Shown here in pieces: positions 1 through 12,480 of a DNA stretch of 64,000 nucleotides; the stretch's first letter is position 1, and the number at the start of each line of letters is the position of its first letter. A program made the position numbers and the translations under genes. Below the pieces are notes generated by a model. It saw only the letters and a list, made by a program, of their open reading frames with translations, ran no database searches and was not told the origin of the DNA. This DNA is from Membranipora membranacea (taxonomy: Eukaryota > Bryozoa > Gymnolaemata > Cheilostomatida > Membraniporidae): the NCBI GenBank assembly GCA_914767715.1, contig OU612070.1, positions 28,756,025 through 28,820,024 on the forward strand, read 5' to 3'.

Positions 1-159
1 TTACACACAAATGTCAGGTCTCAAATCAGCCATAAATAAACCTCGAAGTATTTCAAAATAACAATACTTTCCTAACCAGGGACCTTCATTGCATAGGAGA
101 GGTATACACCCGAGGGTGCTGGGGGCTGGAACAATCAACAATGAAAGCTCCTCCAACAA

Positions 160-245
160 TGAAAGCTCCCACAACTCCTGCGGCACTAATCGCCTGGCAG
201 TGAATAGCAAGCGCGCTAACCGATTGCGCCATCTCACCATCTCAC
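160..245 (-). mobile_element. tRNA-derived SINE-like fragment
   Basis: Read on the minus strand, 220-231 gives TGGCGCAATCGG, which fits the RNA polymerase III A-box pattern, followed by a tRNA-like TTAGCGCG D-loop context. I see no good B box at the expected distance and no foldable tRNA, so this is a diverged tRNA-derived element and not a tRNA gene. A 16-base motif containing caatgaaagctcc is repeated just to its left (about 138-170 on the plus strand). Confidence 0.35.
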
Positions 246-2222
246 ACGCATAATTGAACTTAGGGGCTCAAACCAGGCATTCTCCCTGCTCAAACATAGA
301 GTTAATATGTTGTCTATGGGTTGAGCGGCCTTTTAGATATTTTCTCACCATCACAAACACATACAAACCTACCCACTGTATGTGTTTCATACTAAAACTG
401 TAACTTGCAACAGGTACCTTTTATTTTAATCACACATTCAGAGAGGTTTTCCATTCATCACTTTCACAAATTACTTAGCCTAATCCCACTAGGACAACTC
501 AAACCAGCATTGTCCGATCCTTCTAATCTCACCCTTCACTATAGGGCTTTAGTTTTCATTTTGGGGTTGAATCATTTAGAAATGTTTGGGTGTTTGTCTA
601 CAATCAGTGATTCTGAGCGCCTCACATAAAAGTGTTGCTTGATTATCCACACCATAAGAAATCTGATTCTGTAACATGAGTTTGGTTAGGATATAAAACT
701 GTTATGATTCCAGTCAGCGGAACTATAGAACAATGGGATTGTTTACTTGAGTCACAGATACATAAAAGTCCGAACTGACAGACTGGAATGACTAACCTAT
801 CCATGTATCAAAGTTATAGGATAGGCTGTCTGCTGTTTGTAAAACGAAACAATACCCCATATCAAAATATTGCCTTATTACACAATTATGATAGATTTTA
901 TTGCATTGAAATTATGATATGATTGATACTGTTGTTTCCTTAGTCGGACATTCACCGGAATATCATTTTTGTGGCTGAAGCTTCAACTTCCTGTGAATGT
1001 CTATGACGTTATCATCAGCATATAAACACTTGTTTATTTATAAAGCTAAGGTTGTGACCCTGGTACATTAAGGTACAACAACATCTAAACCAAAATAAAC
1101 ACGTTATTTTTTATGTTTTTCATAACATTGTCTCATCTCATTTGATATTTCACCCATAACATTGCTACAGTATTTCTTATGGGTAAATAAAAACATTGAG
1201 GCAATGCATTGAAGTTCAATATTTTTTGCTAATACTGGATTGTTTCAAGTCATAGCTACGCATGAGTAAGTTCTATTTTGAAATATGTTTTGAAAAAAAA
1301 AATGTATGACATGCATTAAAAATCAGTATATTCAATCTTGTTTTGATGTTGTTATATTACCATGTGCTTACATAGCAGGGTCATGACAAATACGGGTACC
1401 TGGTACAGCTCAAATAGATATGTTAATGTATTTATACTTTTCTGACAACAAATTTGAGAACTGAAATGTTGTAACAGAAATACCTAGAAAGCATTGTGTC
1501 AGTGGGAATTGGTGCCTGACTTGAGGTGGCTTATACAAATGGAAAACATGGAATAAATCCACAATAATAAAGTCTCTCGATCACTCAAAACTATAATATT
1601 ATCTGCGGTAGGGGAGCCAAGTAGCCAAAATAAAACAAACAAGCGGGGGGGGGGGGGGGAGCCAAAACTTTATTGTGTCTAGGGTAATTAAACTTATTCT
1701 AAAATCTTCAAACAGTCACAAATAATATAAATGCAATAACCAATGCACCATTTTTTGGCGTATGTCAGCATGCTTCTAAGTACCACAATTTACGTCAGAT
1801 TTCAGTTACTGGTGATCTCTTGAATTTTTAGACCTATGTGTGCTAGAAACAGAATAAATGCTCTTCAAAATCTGACACTCCTCCAAATGTCATCATCCTT
1901 TGATGGATTCACTTAGCCATGTTACGCGGCTACTTTTTCTTTTTACCCACAAAACAAAAAAATCATCCTGTGTGATAAGGCTAGGGTCCACTATTTTATG
2001 GTAATATTAGATGAGAATTCAATTTCTAACAGAAACCCCAAAGCCTCGCTTGCAACCACAATATGACTCGGCGCTCAAATTACTATTTTTTTTTTTGGAA
2101 TTTACTTTCTTCCAAAACAAATTTCTAAATTCCAGTAAAGATTTTCAAAATGTGTTGTCTGCTAGGCATTTTACATATCAAGTTCAGATAGATTTATTAG
2201 CTTAAATTCAGGTAATGTTTAA

Positions 2223-2260
2223 ACAGGGAGGGTGGGAGGGTATATCCCACCCACCCTGGT
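2223..2260. repeat. GC-rich hairpin, family copy 1
   Basis: An inverted repeat: ACAGGGAGGGTGGGA on the left pairs with TCCCACCCACCCTGGT on the right around a short loop. Near-identical hairpins occur at 36111-36146 and 46187-46219, so this is a dispersed family and not a local accident. Confidence 0.6.
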
Positions 2261-3681
2261 TCTAAGGACTAAGCCTTGGGCTGTCTGTCTACTCTAATCA
2301 TGGTATGAGATCATAGCTGAAGCCTTTCTTTCTCCCTCCATCTCTTCGCTATCAGTTTTATGTGTCAGCCTTTGTGACACTCTTGGCTCATCTTCCTCTC
2401 TATTTGGCAATGAGTAGCTGACGGGCACTTGACTGGAGAAGGGACCTTCCTTCATCAAACTTTTCCTAGGCCAATTGTTTGTAGGACACGTTTCACTGGC
2501 CAATCAGAGGCAATCAGATCAAAATTAACCAATCCGATAACAGTGTGGTGTCTAGTAATCAAAACTATGCCCTAACAAATGGTGCTGATTTGATACTCGA
2601 AGTCTATCACTCTTCTCAGCTAAGCAGATTTCAGAATTATGTGACATCTGTGTAAGATTACGGATGTGTACTCATCTACTCAGCTCTGTGTTTTGTTATG
2701 TATTATTACGAGCTTTCGTTGTTTGGGTGGCTGTTGCCTATTGAAAGGTGAGCGTTAATGTAGCTTGTCTAGCCATGATTATGATTATTATGAGCCGTAC
2801 TTTACTACACGTTATGTAGCCTACTATACAGGATGAAGCTGATATGGAAAACTAGAAAGTTGTACGCAAGACTTTTATTGAGTTTCACATCTGAATGCAA
2901 CTGAGTGATACATTTCATTTCTTGGTTTTTTACCAATGTCTCTGTGGCTAGCAGTCACCATTACTTCGTAAAGATTGTGTCATCCCTGACCACATGTATC
3001 ATGATGCACGATGCACTCATTTTATCTCATCACAAATGGCATCCTTTCTTTGTAACATGGGAAACAATTATATTGAGATCAGATTATTTCATGTAATATC
3101 CAGTGTTTATTAGGAATCCTGTTCACACCATACGAAGAGCCCATTCATCACATTTATACTAGTGCTCTAATTGAAAATCTAGACAAATATCTCATAACAA
3201 AATCTGCATTATCTGACATAAAATAGCTTTGGCATGGCAACGTTGAGATTTCTCGTAAACATTTCTCTTTCTTGTAAAGAGGTATAATTACTCTATTTGA
3301 TACAAAATATAGACAATGATAAATAGATGCACTGATTATAATCTTTGAGTTTGATAAAATATTAGGTTTATGTACAAAGGGATAATTATTAATCAACTGT
3401 GTGATGGACATCATTCAATACTATTACGAAAACGAATACTGATTACAGAAAAGTTAAGTTCTCACGATGGGTTTATAGATGGATACTTGTTTTGACCAGG
3501 CGTAGAAAATAAGCTTCATGTTGAAGATGTGCGGTAAAGTTAGACATAGATGCAGCACCTTCTAGAAAAAATATAATGGCAAAACGTGGAATTGACTTTG
3601 ATGATTGGCTTTAGCTTGTATCAGGTTTGTTTCCAATCTAGAATTTCGATATCAGTTATAGAGTCAGAAGGTAAAGCCACT

Positions 3682-3687
3682 TTTATT
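3682..3687 (-). terminator. Poly(A) signal of the minus-strand membrane-protein gene
   Basis: The plus strand reads tttatt, which is AATAAA on the minus strand, 44 bases past the stop codon of the Thr-rich membrane protein. The position fits a short 3' UTR. Confidence 0.5.
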
Positions 3688-3730
3688 TCAACCATGGAGA
3701 AAAAAAATTTGAAAAAGGCATAGTTTTTCG

Positions 3731-4275
3731 CTACACCGAGGTTTCGACAGGAACGAATCCAGCAGGTGCTAGTTTTCCCATTGATGACAGTACTCCCAGA
3801 GTTATGGCAACAGCCCCGACCACAGCGACACCCCCTGCAGCTGACCCGGCTATTATATATGTGGTCTTAAGTTTCTCTTTGTCACTTTTTTCCTCTGATA
3901 CGGACTCAGCTTTAGTAGCGATATCTTCTGGTTCTTTAGAGTCGTCTCCCTCGTTATAATTTACAAGGTTTTTACTAAAGTTTGCCATCGGCTTTGTTGG
4001 TTTTTCACCAATCTGTATTTGTTTTGAACTGGGTATTGCTGTTGTTACGACAACCTCAGGTGTGGCAGCTTCAGTTGTAGGTATTATTTTAACTGTTGGT
4101 GGTATTGTTGTAGTTGTAGTTGTTGTGGTTGTTGTTGTTGTTGTTGTTGTAGGTGTAGTAGTTGGCTGCCTGGTTGTGGGCGGTGGCGTTATTGTTGAAG
4201 TCCTTTGGAACATGCTTGGATCAATTTGCTCTGTTGCGAATTCAGGTATATTTATATCACCTCCTCTTCCAATCA
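3731..4275 (-). CDS. Exon 2: Thr-rich stalk, TM segment, cytoplasmic tail
   Basis: The open frame begins at the acceptor and encodes IGRGGDINIPEF, then a Thr/Pro-rich segment built on ACN triplets, then an acidic Glu/Ser/Lys stretch, a TM helix rich in small residues (GSAAGGVAVVG, several GxxxG-like spacings) and the tail GKLAPAGFVPVETSV. The Thr run suggests dense O-glycosylation if the protein is exported. The terminal T-S-V fits a class I PDZ ligand. The opposite-strand poly-Val frame over the same triplets is a shadow. Confidence 0.75.
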
Positions 4276-7200
4276 CTGTAACAAAAAACAAAGGAGGTAT
4301 GATTATTTACCAGGACTAAAATCTGACTAAAACGTTGTGAAACACAATTTACAACTATATTAAAATTTCAGTCAACTTCAGAAAGAAAGGCATCACTTGG
4401 TCAAGCCTGGGATTTGTCTTCCAATAATACAGGCAATTATAGAATGTCTCCAAAGTCGCCTCTGAAGGCGGCAATATTCCACAGGAAGTTGGCGTTTTCT
4501 AAGGCTGATGTACTAGGGCTACCTCTAGGCTAATTGGTCATAAAAATAAAAGCGTTTTAAAGAATACAAAACTCTGATAAAATCCAGTAGCATCCAAAAC
4601 ATCTAACAGGTAACAAGGACAATTTGTTACAAAGATAATTTTGAAATGCTGAATGGGACAGATCGGACCGCCCAAGGCGTTGATTCAAGCATTAACCACA
4701 GGGAATAATACGCCTATAGAGCTTCTCTCTAAGGCTATTATAGCCATGGGTTAGATTACATCAACAAAAAGCCCCAAAGATAGGGAGATAAGATCAAACC
4801 TTGTTTTTTCCTTCAACAAGACAATAAGCTACTAATTATACAGACAAACGTGTCTCCCTGAATGGGATTGAAACAAAACAACAAAACATTCTGATATTTA
4901 CTTTCAATATCTAAGCAGCTACTGTATTCTAAAAACAGATAATTTATTCACATTTTCCAAGCTGTGGATCAATTATCTGATTTTTGCAGTCTTGTGTTAT
5001 GCAAAGGCTGACACACTGCCAAAATTTATCAATTGATTTTGACATGAATTTCAATATTCTAATCACAATGTTTTCAAGTTGCACCCAACTCGTGGTTTTG
5101 ATTGCTTTTCAGTACCGATGTTGATGTCTTAAGATGTTGATGTCTTTAGCGGTTTTGGTAAATGGTTTTGTGAATGTAGAAAACACTTGACCTCAACCCC
5201 CCCCCCCATTGATCAAAGAAATTTCTGGCATCAATTCACAATCTTTTGGTTTAATTATGGTTTACCCATGTACATTGGCAGCCTTGTATCGGTCTGTATC
5301 ATCTAGACAAAACTGCATGGGCATATTTTCACAGAGACAGCAGCAATTTCATAGAATCACCCTAGCTATTGTTGCCAGTCATTGACCATGAAAATTAAAT
5401 AGATACACATCCCTGGAAATTTCAAATTATCTACCCATAAATTTTCTCATCAGCGAGAAGACGCATACCAGCCAGTGATTGATAAAGAATGGAAAAAAGT
5501 ACATGGTCAACCTATGTGGTCATAATCTCCCACTTGTCTGAGTTACTGAATAAAAAATAATATGTGATGCATTGTGGGATGCTATCTTCTACAATTACAA
5601 CAGGCATGACACTGATAGATTTGGTCCGGGACCTGACGCTCATTGAGACCAGTATTTGCTACTAATAAGTGCCTCTTGATATTCACTATTAGTTAATAAT
5701 TCGGTAATAGATACTTCAAGTGCTGTCTGCTCGACATGGCACACATGTGTAATACTTTGGGGCCCTTTCTCACCCAGCAGTTAGAGATTTCATCAGGGTT
5801 GATATTAGCTCTCAGCCTGCCTTGCTGTCCTTATTAATGCTGGTGTTAAAGTATTGTCAGTCTCACTGTCGCCACAAAAAATTCAGCCCCTTGTTAGTAA
5901 CATAAATTTTTGACAGTTCCCAAGCCTCATATGTCCAACACTGGGCTGGGCAGTGTCTTTTTGGAGGTAGATAATTGGCTTGTATTTTACTTTATTTTAG
6001 AGGAATTTTCAGGAAGAGTTGATTTATTCTAGAGCACTTATGAACGGGAACAGTGTTTGATCACTGTATCGTTTAGCTCATTCTGTTACCTTTTGATCAT
6101 AATAAGTAGAAGGCCTCCACCTGCCACTGCTATTACCTCTGGATTAATCCCAAAATTGACGAGTACAAATACCAGGTTTTAGGTTTATAAATTATACTCA
6201 GGTGTGAAATTGTCCTCTCAACCTCTGTGACTGGTCATTATTATATTGGACCTAATTGGTTATCGATTGGAAATTTTTCTGCAATTTATGCAGCCTGCCT
6301 GTGCACACCAATATCTAAAAAGTATACCAATTTCGATATTATGTTTACCACTAGTGCAACACAAATTCTTATGATAAACTGCTCAATTATAGACATTAGT
6401 TGGTCAGTGATCCTTAACTTGCGCAGAGTTGTCATTTTCTCAACGCAAGCTGTTGGGTCCATATTCAATTAATGTCGTTTGTCAGGCTTCATCAAGAGTT
6501 TTCTCGCCTTCCTATTAGCTTATCCAAATTGTATTTCAGCACTCGACATGTTTCTTACTCTGAAAGTAGTGTGATTGCACTCAGTAGCCTACAGCCAAAC
6601 TAAGTTGCCGAGTGTATGCAGCTTAATTTTATTAGGTTTAAACTCTCCTAGATTTTTATATCCAATTTGGCGTAAACCACTAATACAATCACTTAAATGA
6701 TAATCAACCATTAAGTATTTTATTAAGGAGAGCAACTGTTTACTCTAATACCTCTGACTTGAGAATTCTGAGACTATAACGCTGCCTGCTGTCACTTGTT
6801 GAAAACAGGCCAAAGAAACAGCAATTGTATAGCTAGGTAGATTTTTAACAACACATGAAGCTAGGCATCAACTTGTGCTCCAGGGGTACCTTAAAACTTA
6901 GACAACACGAGCTGTTCATGTTGAAAAGGCAACGCTGCAGGCTGGATCGTTTTTTCTATCAGCTATTGAACCATAAAAGTATTTGAAATAGTAACTGGTT
7001 AGAATGTAAATTAAATTGGTTGGATTTAAAATATAGCCACTGTAAATAGATGATACAGGTGTCTCCAGACATCACAATTATCCATCCTTTACATCCTCCT
7101 CTGTGTAAGGGGACATAAAAAATGATAAATTTGTTATTTTGAGTCTGATATTAAGATTACGACATAGTTTTACTATTTCTCCTGAATGGTGGGAGAGAGT

Positions 7201-9253
7201 TGTGTTACTTAGTATTTGGCATCAATCTTTGGTGGAGTCATAAAAATTCCAGTCATTAGGTCTCTGATCAATGAAATCAATGGGAACTCAACAATAAAAA
7301 AGAATCTTTGATTTAATTCCTTCTGCCATGAAGACATTTTGTGGTGGCATGGCCAAAACTTTCACAATTTATGTGTTCACAACATATACAATGTTTTTGT
7401 TGTCCAAATTGTGTCAGGAAAAATATGAATGAAACCAATAAATCAAGTTTTGGCATAACATTCTGTGCAGAGGTCATCAGAGGTTTGAGAAAAAACGTTG
7501 TCAAAAAGTTTGATACACACTACTATACTGAGAAATTCTGATGATTTTAGAGGTAGTGACAATTCTACCGTAACATACCGTAGATGTAAATATCTTAGAG
7601 TTCAATGGAGCCAGAAATCTCAATCGCTTTATACTTTGTGTCACTTTCATTTGAATTATGGGAATTTTATTGAAATTATTAAACCTGCCAGATAATAATC
7701 TTGATTTTGATAAAATTCCTTTGAATTTTTGAGGGATATTTGGTAATGTGACTGTGCCATTGATTTTATTTCTGCAGGAGGCTTTTCAAGTAAGTTGGAA
7801 TGCTACCAGACCCCCTACCACTACCCACATCCCTACCCAACCAGAACCCTGACTATTCACTGCTCTACCACACCCACCTAACCCTTACCCTACAGCACAA
7901 CACATCTTTGTGACAAATCACAGCACCTTACCCCTCAACCATCCCCAATACCTTCAAACATCTGGCTAACTACCGTTGCGTATTTTTGGCAGCGAATCAT
8001 GTGTTTTCTTTGTGTGAGGGAACCTGTGACAAGTCGCCAAGCAGACCACACAGTTACTGTCACAACCACCGCCGGTTATTTTGGTGTTTGATGGTGACTG
8101 ATGGTGTGATGCCAGGCTAGAAAAACAACAATTGGCATGAGTCACCTCTGATAAATGATAAACGAATTATCTCAGTGCATCTAAATTAGCTGACAGGGTC
8201 AGCATGCTTGTCACTGATCAGTGATAGTGTCATATTCTGGCACGGCAGCATTTAGATCTACCACAGTCACCTTTGATTTTTGCTGGTTTAAGGTAAGAGA
8301 AGGCTTCCTCACAGACTAATGTCTGCCCCACCAAGGTTTGCTGCAAATTTGACCGGACCACCAGCTTAGTGATGTCATCATCATCAAATGGCAGCTCACC
8401 TCAAAGCTGACTTTGTCATTTCAGCACAGAGTTACCCCCTACTGGTCAAATGTTAAAACCTGCATGTCGCTTTCCTAAAAAACTTGCTGTCAAAAAATGG
8501 TGACATGCACTATCTATTGAGTTGAGATTTTTTGTGTTCTCTTTTGACATACAAATTGAGCTAATCAAAGTATGCATTAACAAATGGATATACTATGTAA
8601 CTTCTTGTCCCAAACAAATCAACATCTTGAGTGAGGTGTCAAGCATAAAACAACAAAACAAATGGATCCAATTGCTCGCTAATTGCACTATAGTTTTCTC
8701 AAAACGTAAAACATTAGACGGTCTGATCGTGCTACTTCTGAATAAAAGTGATATGGCTAAAAACAAAGGAACAGCTACACAGTAAACACTTGTCCAAAAG
8801 TGTCACAGATAATCCTCATTGAAAATATCAATAATTACAACTGTTCTCAAGCCGCTGCCTAATAAATTGTCCAATAAATTAGAGAATATGTCTCCTGTGG
8901 GGCATGATGCCGGCTTGTGACGCTGGAGCGACATTTCATATTTGGCCCCTGAATCTAGTGTTGTAATTTTTTCCCACGGAAATAGATCCCACTGTTGTAG
9001 TTTCCATAAACAAACATGATCACTTCCTCATTGATTTGAGAGAAAACCTTATTAAAAAATGTATACTACTTCTGATTTCTTCAAAAATTCTCTGATCCCT
9101 ATGCGAGTTCTTATTCTTAACGCTGCTTGTGCGCAGACCTTTTCGTTCATTTACAAAACCAAAGTTCTTACCTTCCATAATGTGACCAAATGTCGATAAT
9201 ATCCATAAGATTGTATATGATACTGAAAGGTTGTATAAATTATCCATCCGCAT
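3731..9253 (-). CDS. Small single-pass membrane protein with Thr-rich stalk (two exons)
   Basis: Exon 1 is 9253-9172 and exon 2 is 4275-3731. Exon 1 encodes 27 residues from MRMDNLYNLS with a hydrophobic core typical of a signal peptide, and ends in phase 1 at a strong donor (G|gtaagaa). Exon 2 follows a gttacag acceptor, enters in phase 1 and runs to a stop at 3731-3733. The predicted product is 208 residues: signal peptide, short ectodomain, a Thr/Pro-rich mucin-like stalk with a long Thr run, an acidic juxtamembrane part, one Gly/Ala/Val-rich TM helix (about residues 167-191) and a short tail ending ETSV. I do not recognise the family. The 4.9 kb intron could hide further exons. Matching phases and the signal-peptide plus TM layout support joining the two exons; this is inference. 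Confidence 0.6.
4094..4165. repeat. Coding (GTT)n triplet microsatellite
   Basis: Imperfect GTT/GTA/GTG triplets on the plus strand are ACN codons on the minus strand and produce the poly-Thr run of the membrane protein. Pure GTT units in the middle make length variation likely; any change by whole triplets keeps the frame. Confidence 0.8.
4276..9171 (-). other. Large intron of the membrane-protein gene
   Basis: About 4.9 kb between the two minus-strand exons. It holds a C run at about 5199-5207 and AT-rich sequence; no further minus-strand exon is convincing. On the plus strand, 7778-7789 looks like a 12-base micro-exon (see separate entry). Open frames at 6227-6472 and 8522-8785 have no recognisable features. 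Confidence 0.4.
7778..7789 (+). CDS. Possible 12-base micro-exon upstream of the large coiled-coil gene
   Basis: The sequence tttatttctgcag directly precedes GAGGCTTTTCAA, which is followed by a perfect gtaagt donor. In phase 0 it would encode EAFQ and could join the first certain exon at 10332, which also enters in phase 0. If real, the large gene overlaps the intron of the minus-strand gene. So short a match could be chance. Confidence 0.25.
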
Positions 9254-10331
9254 TTTTGTGTCTCTGATTGTCTATACGATAAAGCGCTGCTACAAACTGT
9301 CTCCCTAAATCCTTCTTTGCCTCTCCTTCGCTCTGATTTCTTTCACCGAATTGTGAAGTGCTCTGATAATTGACAGCGGAATATAAAGCTGTTATGTGAG
9401 CGTCTCAATAAGCCACTAGCCGTAACGTATCCTTACTGTGTGACTGATTGACTGTATTATAATGATTTTAAGCACTTTTGTGGCTGCCATCAGCCAATGA
9501 TATCGAGGGAATTCCAATTGAAGTAAGAAGGCAACTCCTAAATACTGTTGCTAAAATAGACCAGGAAGTTTGGGATATCCCTGATTGGATGTTACCATTT
9601 GAATTACTTCTGTGAATAAATGAGATGTAGTTCAACACCACAGTTGGCAAAATGACCATTATTTCAGTTTTTATTTCCCCGTTCTCCGGGACCTCTTGAA
9701 AGTTAAAAAACCGATCGAGAAACGTTGATAGTCATTTCTACCATCTGTGTAACTCATACAGGTCAAATACCTACTTTTATCACAATTTCCGACAAACTCT
9801 ACATAAGTAAAACATTATTATCACGTGGAAGTATGTCACAGTCTTGTGTCGATCGATCGATAGTACAACCAAAAAGAGTAAGAAATTGTTGGTGATGATA
9901 TTGAAATACATGCCAAAAGTATATGATGTTAATCGACATTGTTCTCAACAAGCTGAACCTTTTTCAGCAAAACACTGATAACAGCACTTAGGATTTGCAG
10001 TAGTCAGTTTAGATTTGCATTTAATGTGGTGCCGGTTTGAAGGGAACAAGTGGTATGTATTGCAAAACAGGATATAATACATTAGTTATCACTTAGGGGG
10101 GTCATACTATTCCCCAATAGCACACAACTTCAAGCTAATAGGTGACATTGTTAGGGCCGTGAAGTGTTATAGATTTTTTTTAGGACATCACTAATTCTGA
10201 AGGTAGGCTAAAACTGAAGATCAATGTATCGTTTCATAAATCTAGCTTGACAGTTGCGAGACACTAACAGGCAAGCTAACAAGTGCCTTGATCAACAGTT
10301 CCTCTAACCATCACTTGTCCGTCCATTCTAG
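9254..10331. other. Gap between the minus-strand gene and the large plus-strand gene
   Basis: This should contain the promoter of the minus-strand gene and perhaps the 5' end of the large gene. I searched for a plus-strand start exon with a phase-0 donor and found none I trust; the best donor (gtaaga at 9526) follows a frame with no in-frame ATG. A palindromic run of GATC units lies at about 9851-9862. Confidence 0.4.
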
Positions 10332-12480
10332 AAAAGCTTACAGGAGAATAACGCCCGAGACGATGAGAAAGAGACAAAGGAAAGAGAAATCAAGGATCTC
10401 CAGAAGAAGGTGGATATGCTGACCATCGAGCTGGCTCAAAAAGACGCATCAAGGGAGACAACTCAGAAAGAGCTGCTTACTGCCGGTAGAGAACAAGTGG
10501 TAGGTTTAACCTCTGAATATGCTGCCGGAGGCAGTCAATTGGAATTTGTGTCATTCAATTGTTCCTTAATTATTCCATATAAAAAAATATATACATATAC
10601 ATGAATATATATATAACTGTTTTATACGAATTCACCAACATCTGAAGATGTCCCCCTGATGTGTGTTGAATTCTCCCTGATTTGTGATAAAGATGTTCTC
10701 CCTGGTATATAATTGTTCGTTTCATATATCCTAAGTTTATCGAGGTGATGAAAATTTCCAGATAAGGTTCTGATTGTAAGAGATATCAGTTCTTGCACTA
10801 TAATTAAAAGAACCTCACAGCTATGATAATTACCTGCAAATAAAGTGCCATAGTAAGATATTATATTATCCCAATGACTGAAGAGCACGCAACTCCAAAT
10901 AATTCTAGGCATAATTCTATGCTTACAGCTAAAGATTAAGGAACTTGAAGATAAACTTTCTAAAACTTCTGCCGAGAATCAAGCACAACAAAGAGGTATA
11001 AAATATTGTGGTTTATTCAACTATCATACTAAAGCACCTACTAATATGTACCTGTTATGTAGAAATATATATTATGTTAAATGCTTGACAGGGTGCAAAG
11101 ATCACGGAGGATGATCAGACCTAGTTTCTTGTAAAAAGCATGTTTGTTTGAAGTTTTCAAAAACAGAATTCTCTATAAGATACATCGCTGTGATTGCTAC
11201 ATGTGCTACTGCAGTAATGCAGTTATCACTGAAGTTATCTCCCCATGTATTACTGCAGTATTGTCGCACAGTTAAGCTGTCATTGCTCGCCTGCTGCTGC
11301 TGCTGAGATTGAACCCCGCTCAATTATTATTGCTGTTTAACACAAATTTTCTCCTCGCTTTTAATTTGCACATAATTCCTGTTTGCTACATGCTGCTGCT
11401 GCTGCTACTACAAACCCATAAATCAAGATTTGCCCTCAATATTTGGAGTCATTCCTCTTGTGATGAACAACAATCATGTGAGATCAGCTCAAAATCAGAT
11501 AGAAACGAAAACATTTTATCAGATAATATCTTATTAAGGGCCACTAGCTAACAGGCTTTACACATTGTCACTCTTATCTACTAACATCGTTATTCAGTTG
11601 AACATGAAGATGATCAGCTTTTGTCTGTTCAGACGTGTAAGTTCACTCACATTGCCGAAAACTGGAATTAGAGGTTTTCCAATAGGGGAATCCCTTATAT
11701 AGTAATAGACCTTTCCTGGTAGGATAAATCATAATTACTGATGATCCGTATGCTCTCTCTTTAGGCTCCTGAGTGAGATAGTAGCTAGTTATTAGGTTGC
11801 ATGTGCTAATCAAACGTCATGTTTCACCTCTCGTTGTAATGATCAGTACCCTCAGTTATCCTCTCTCGTTATTAGTAACTCCCTTCCAGCTTCCTGTAAT
11901 AAATCAAAGTGACATGAACTCACTTGATCATGACATAATTCATTTTGATGATGATTTTGATAAACTTTTCTTACTCTTTACATATGATGTTCAACTGAAA
12001 ATTTGTTTACGTAATCTCAAATACAGGGTTAAATAATGCTTACCTCACCGATATTTACCATTTTCTATGGCTCTCTCTTCCGCACATTTGTGTAGCATGC
12101 TGCTTGGCTTAATGCATGTATGTAAGTACCCACCAACCAACCAGATCTGCTGAGATTTACACTGTTAAGGTTGCTGCCGCACTATTTTTCATTGGTTGTT
12201 TCAGACTATATGTTGAGCTTTGTGTTGGTTTATGTTTTAGACTGTTCAACGAACCTGTAGTTCATTGAACATAATCGGTTGTTTGTTATCCAGAATTAAT
12301 ATACTTGCAGCTATAATTAAACCTTTACTCCTGCTGTTCCTATGAGGAATATCATGACCTATATATGTTTCAGATTTGAATGACTATCATGATAGACAGC
12401 TAACTAACTTGGCGAATGCTCACAGACAGGAGATCAATGATCTGAAGAGCTCATATGATGGAGAGATTGATACACTTAAG
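10332..12480 (+). CDS. Large gene, exons 1-4: N-terminal coiled coil
   Basis: Exons 10332-10499, 10929-10995, 11598-11636 and 12374-12480. The first encodes KSLQENNARDDEKETKEREI and continues with heptads (LQKKVDMLTIELAQKD). The second gives LKIKELEDKLSKTS. The 39-base third exon (VEHEDDQLLSVQT) is symmetric, phase 1 to 1, so the protein reads through with or without it. The fourth gives LNDYHDRQLTNLANAHRQEI and ends TLK in phase 0. Charged residues and leucine spacing point to a long alpha-helical coiled coil. Confidence 0.7.

Larger units (their letters stand above)
1..3680. other. Intergenic region without a recognised gene
   Basis: I find no convincing exon chain here. The longest open frames (for example 2294-2503 on the minus strand and 3154-3414 on the minus strand) have no recognisable protein motif and no clear splice partners. 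The stretch holds a tRNA-like SINE fragment near its left edge, a 15-base G run at 1645-1659, a GC-rich hairpin at 2223-2260 and otherwise AT-rich unique-looking DNA. A gene extending in from the left cannot be excluded. Confidence 0.5.

Noticed and set aside
4062-4319. Poly-Val open frame on the plus strand
   Set aside because: Shadow of the Thr-rich exon on the minus strand.
9484-9530. First exon of the large gene before gtaaga at 9526
   Set aside because: The only in-frame ATG gives phase 2, which leads to a stop in the exon at 10332; the phase-0 frame has no ATG.
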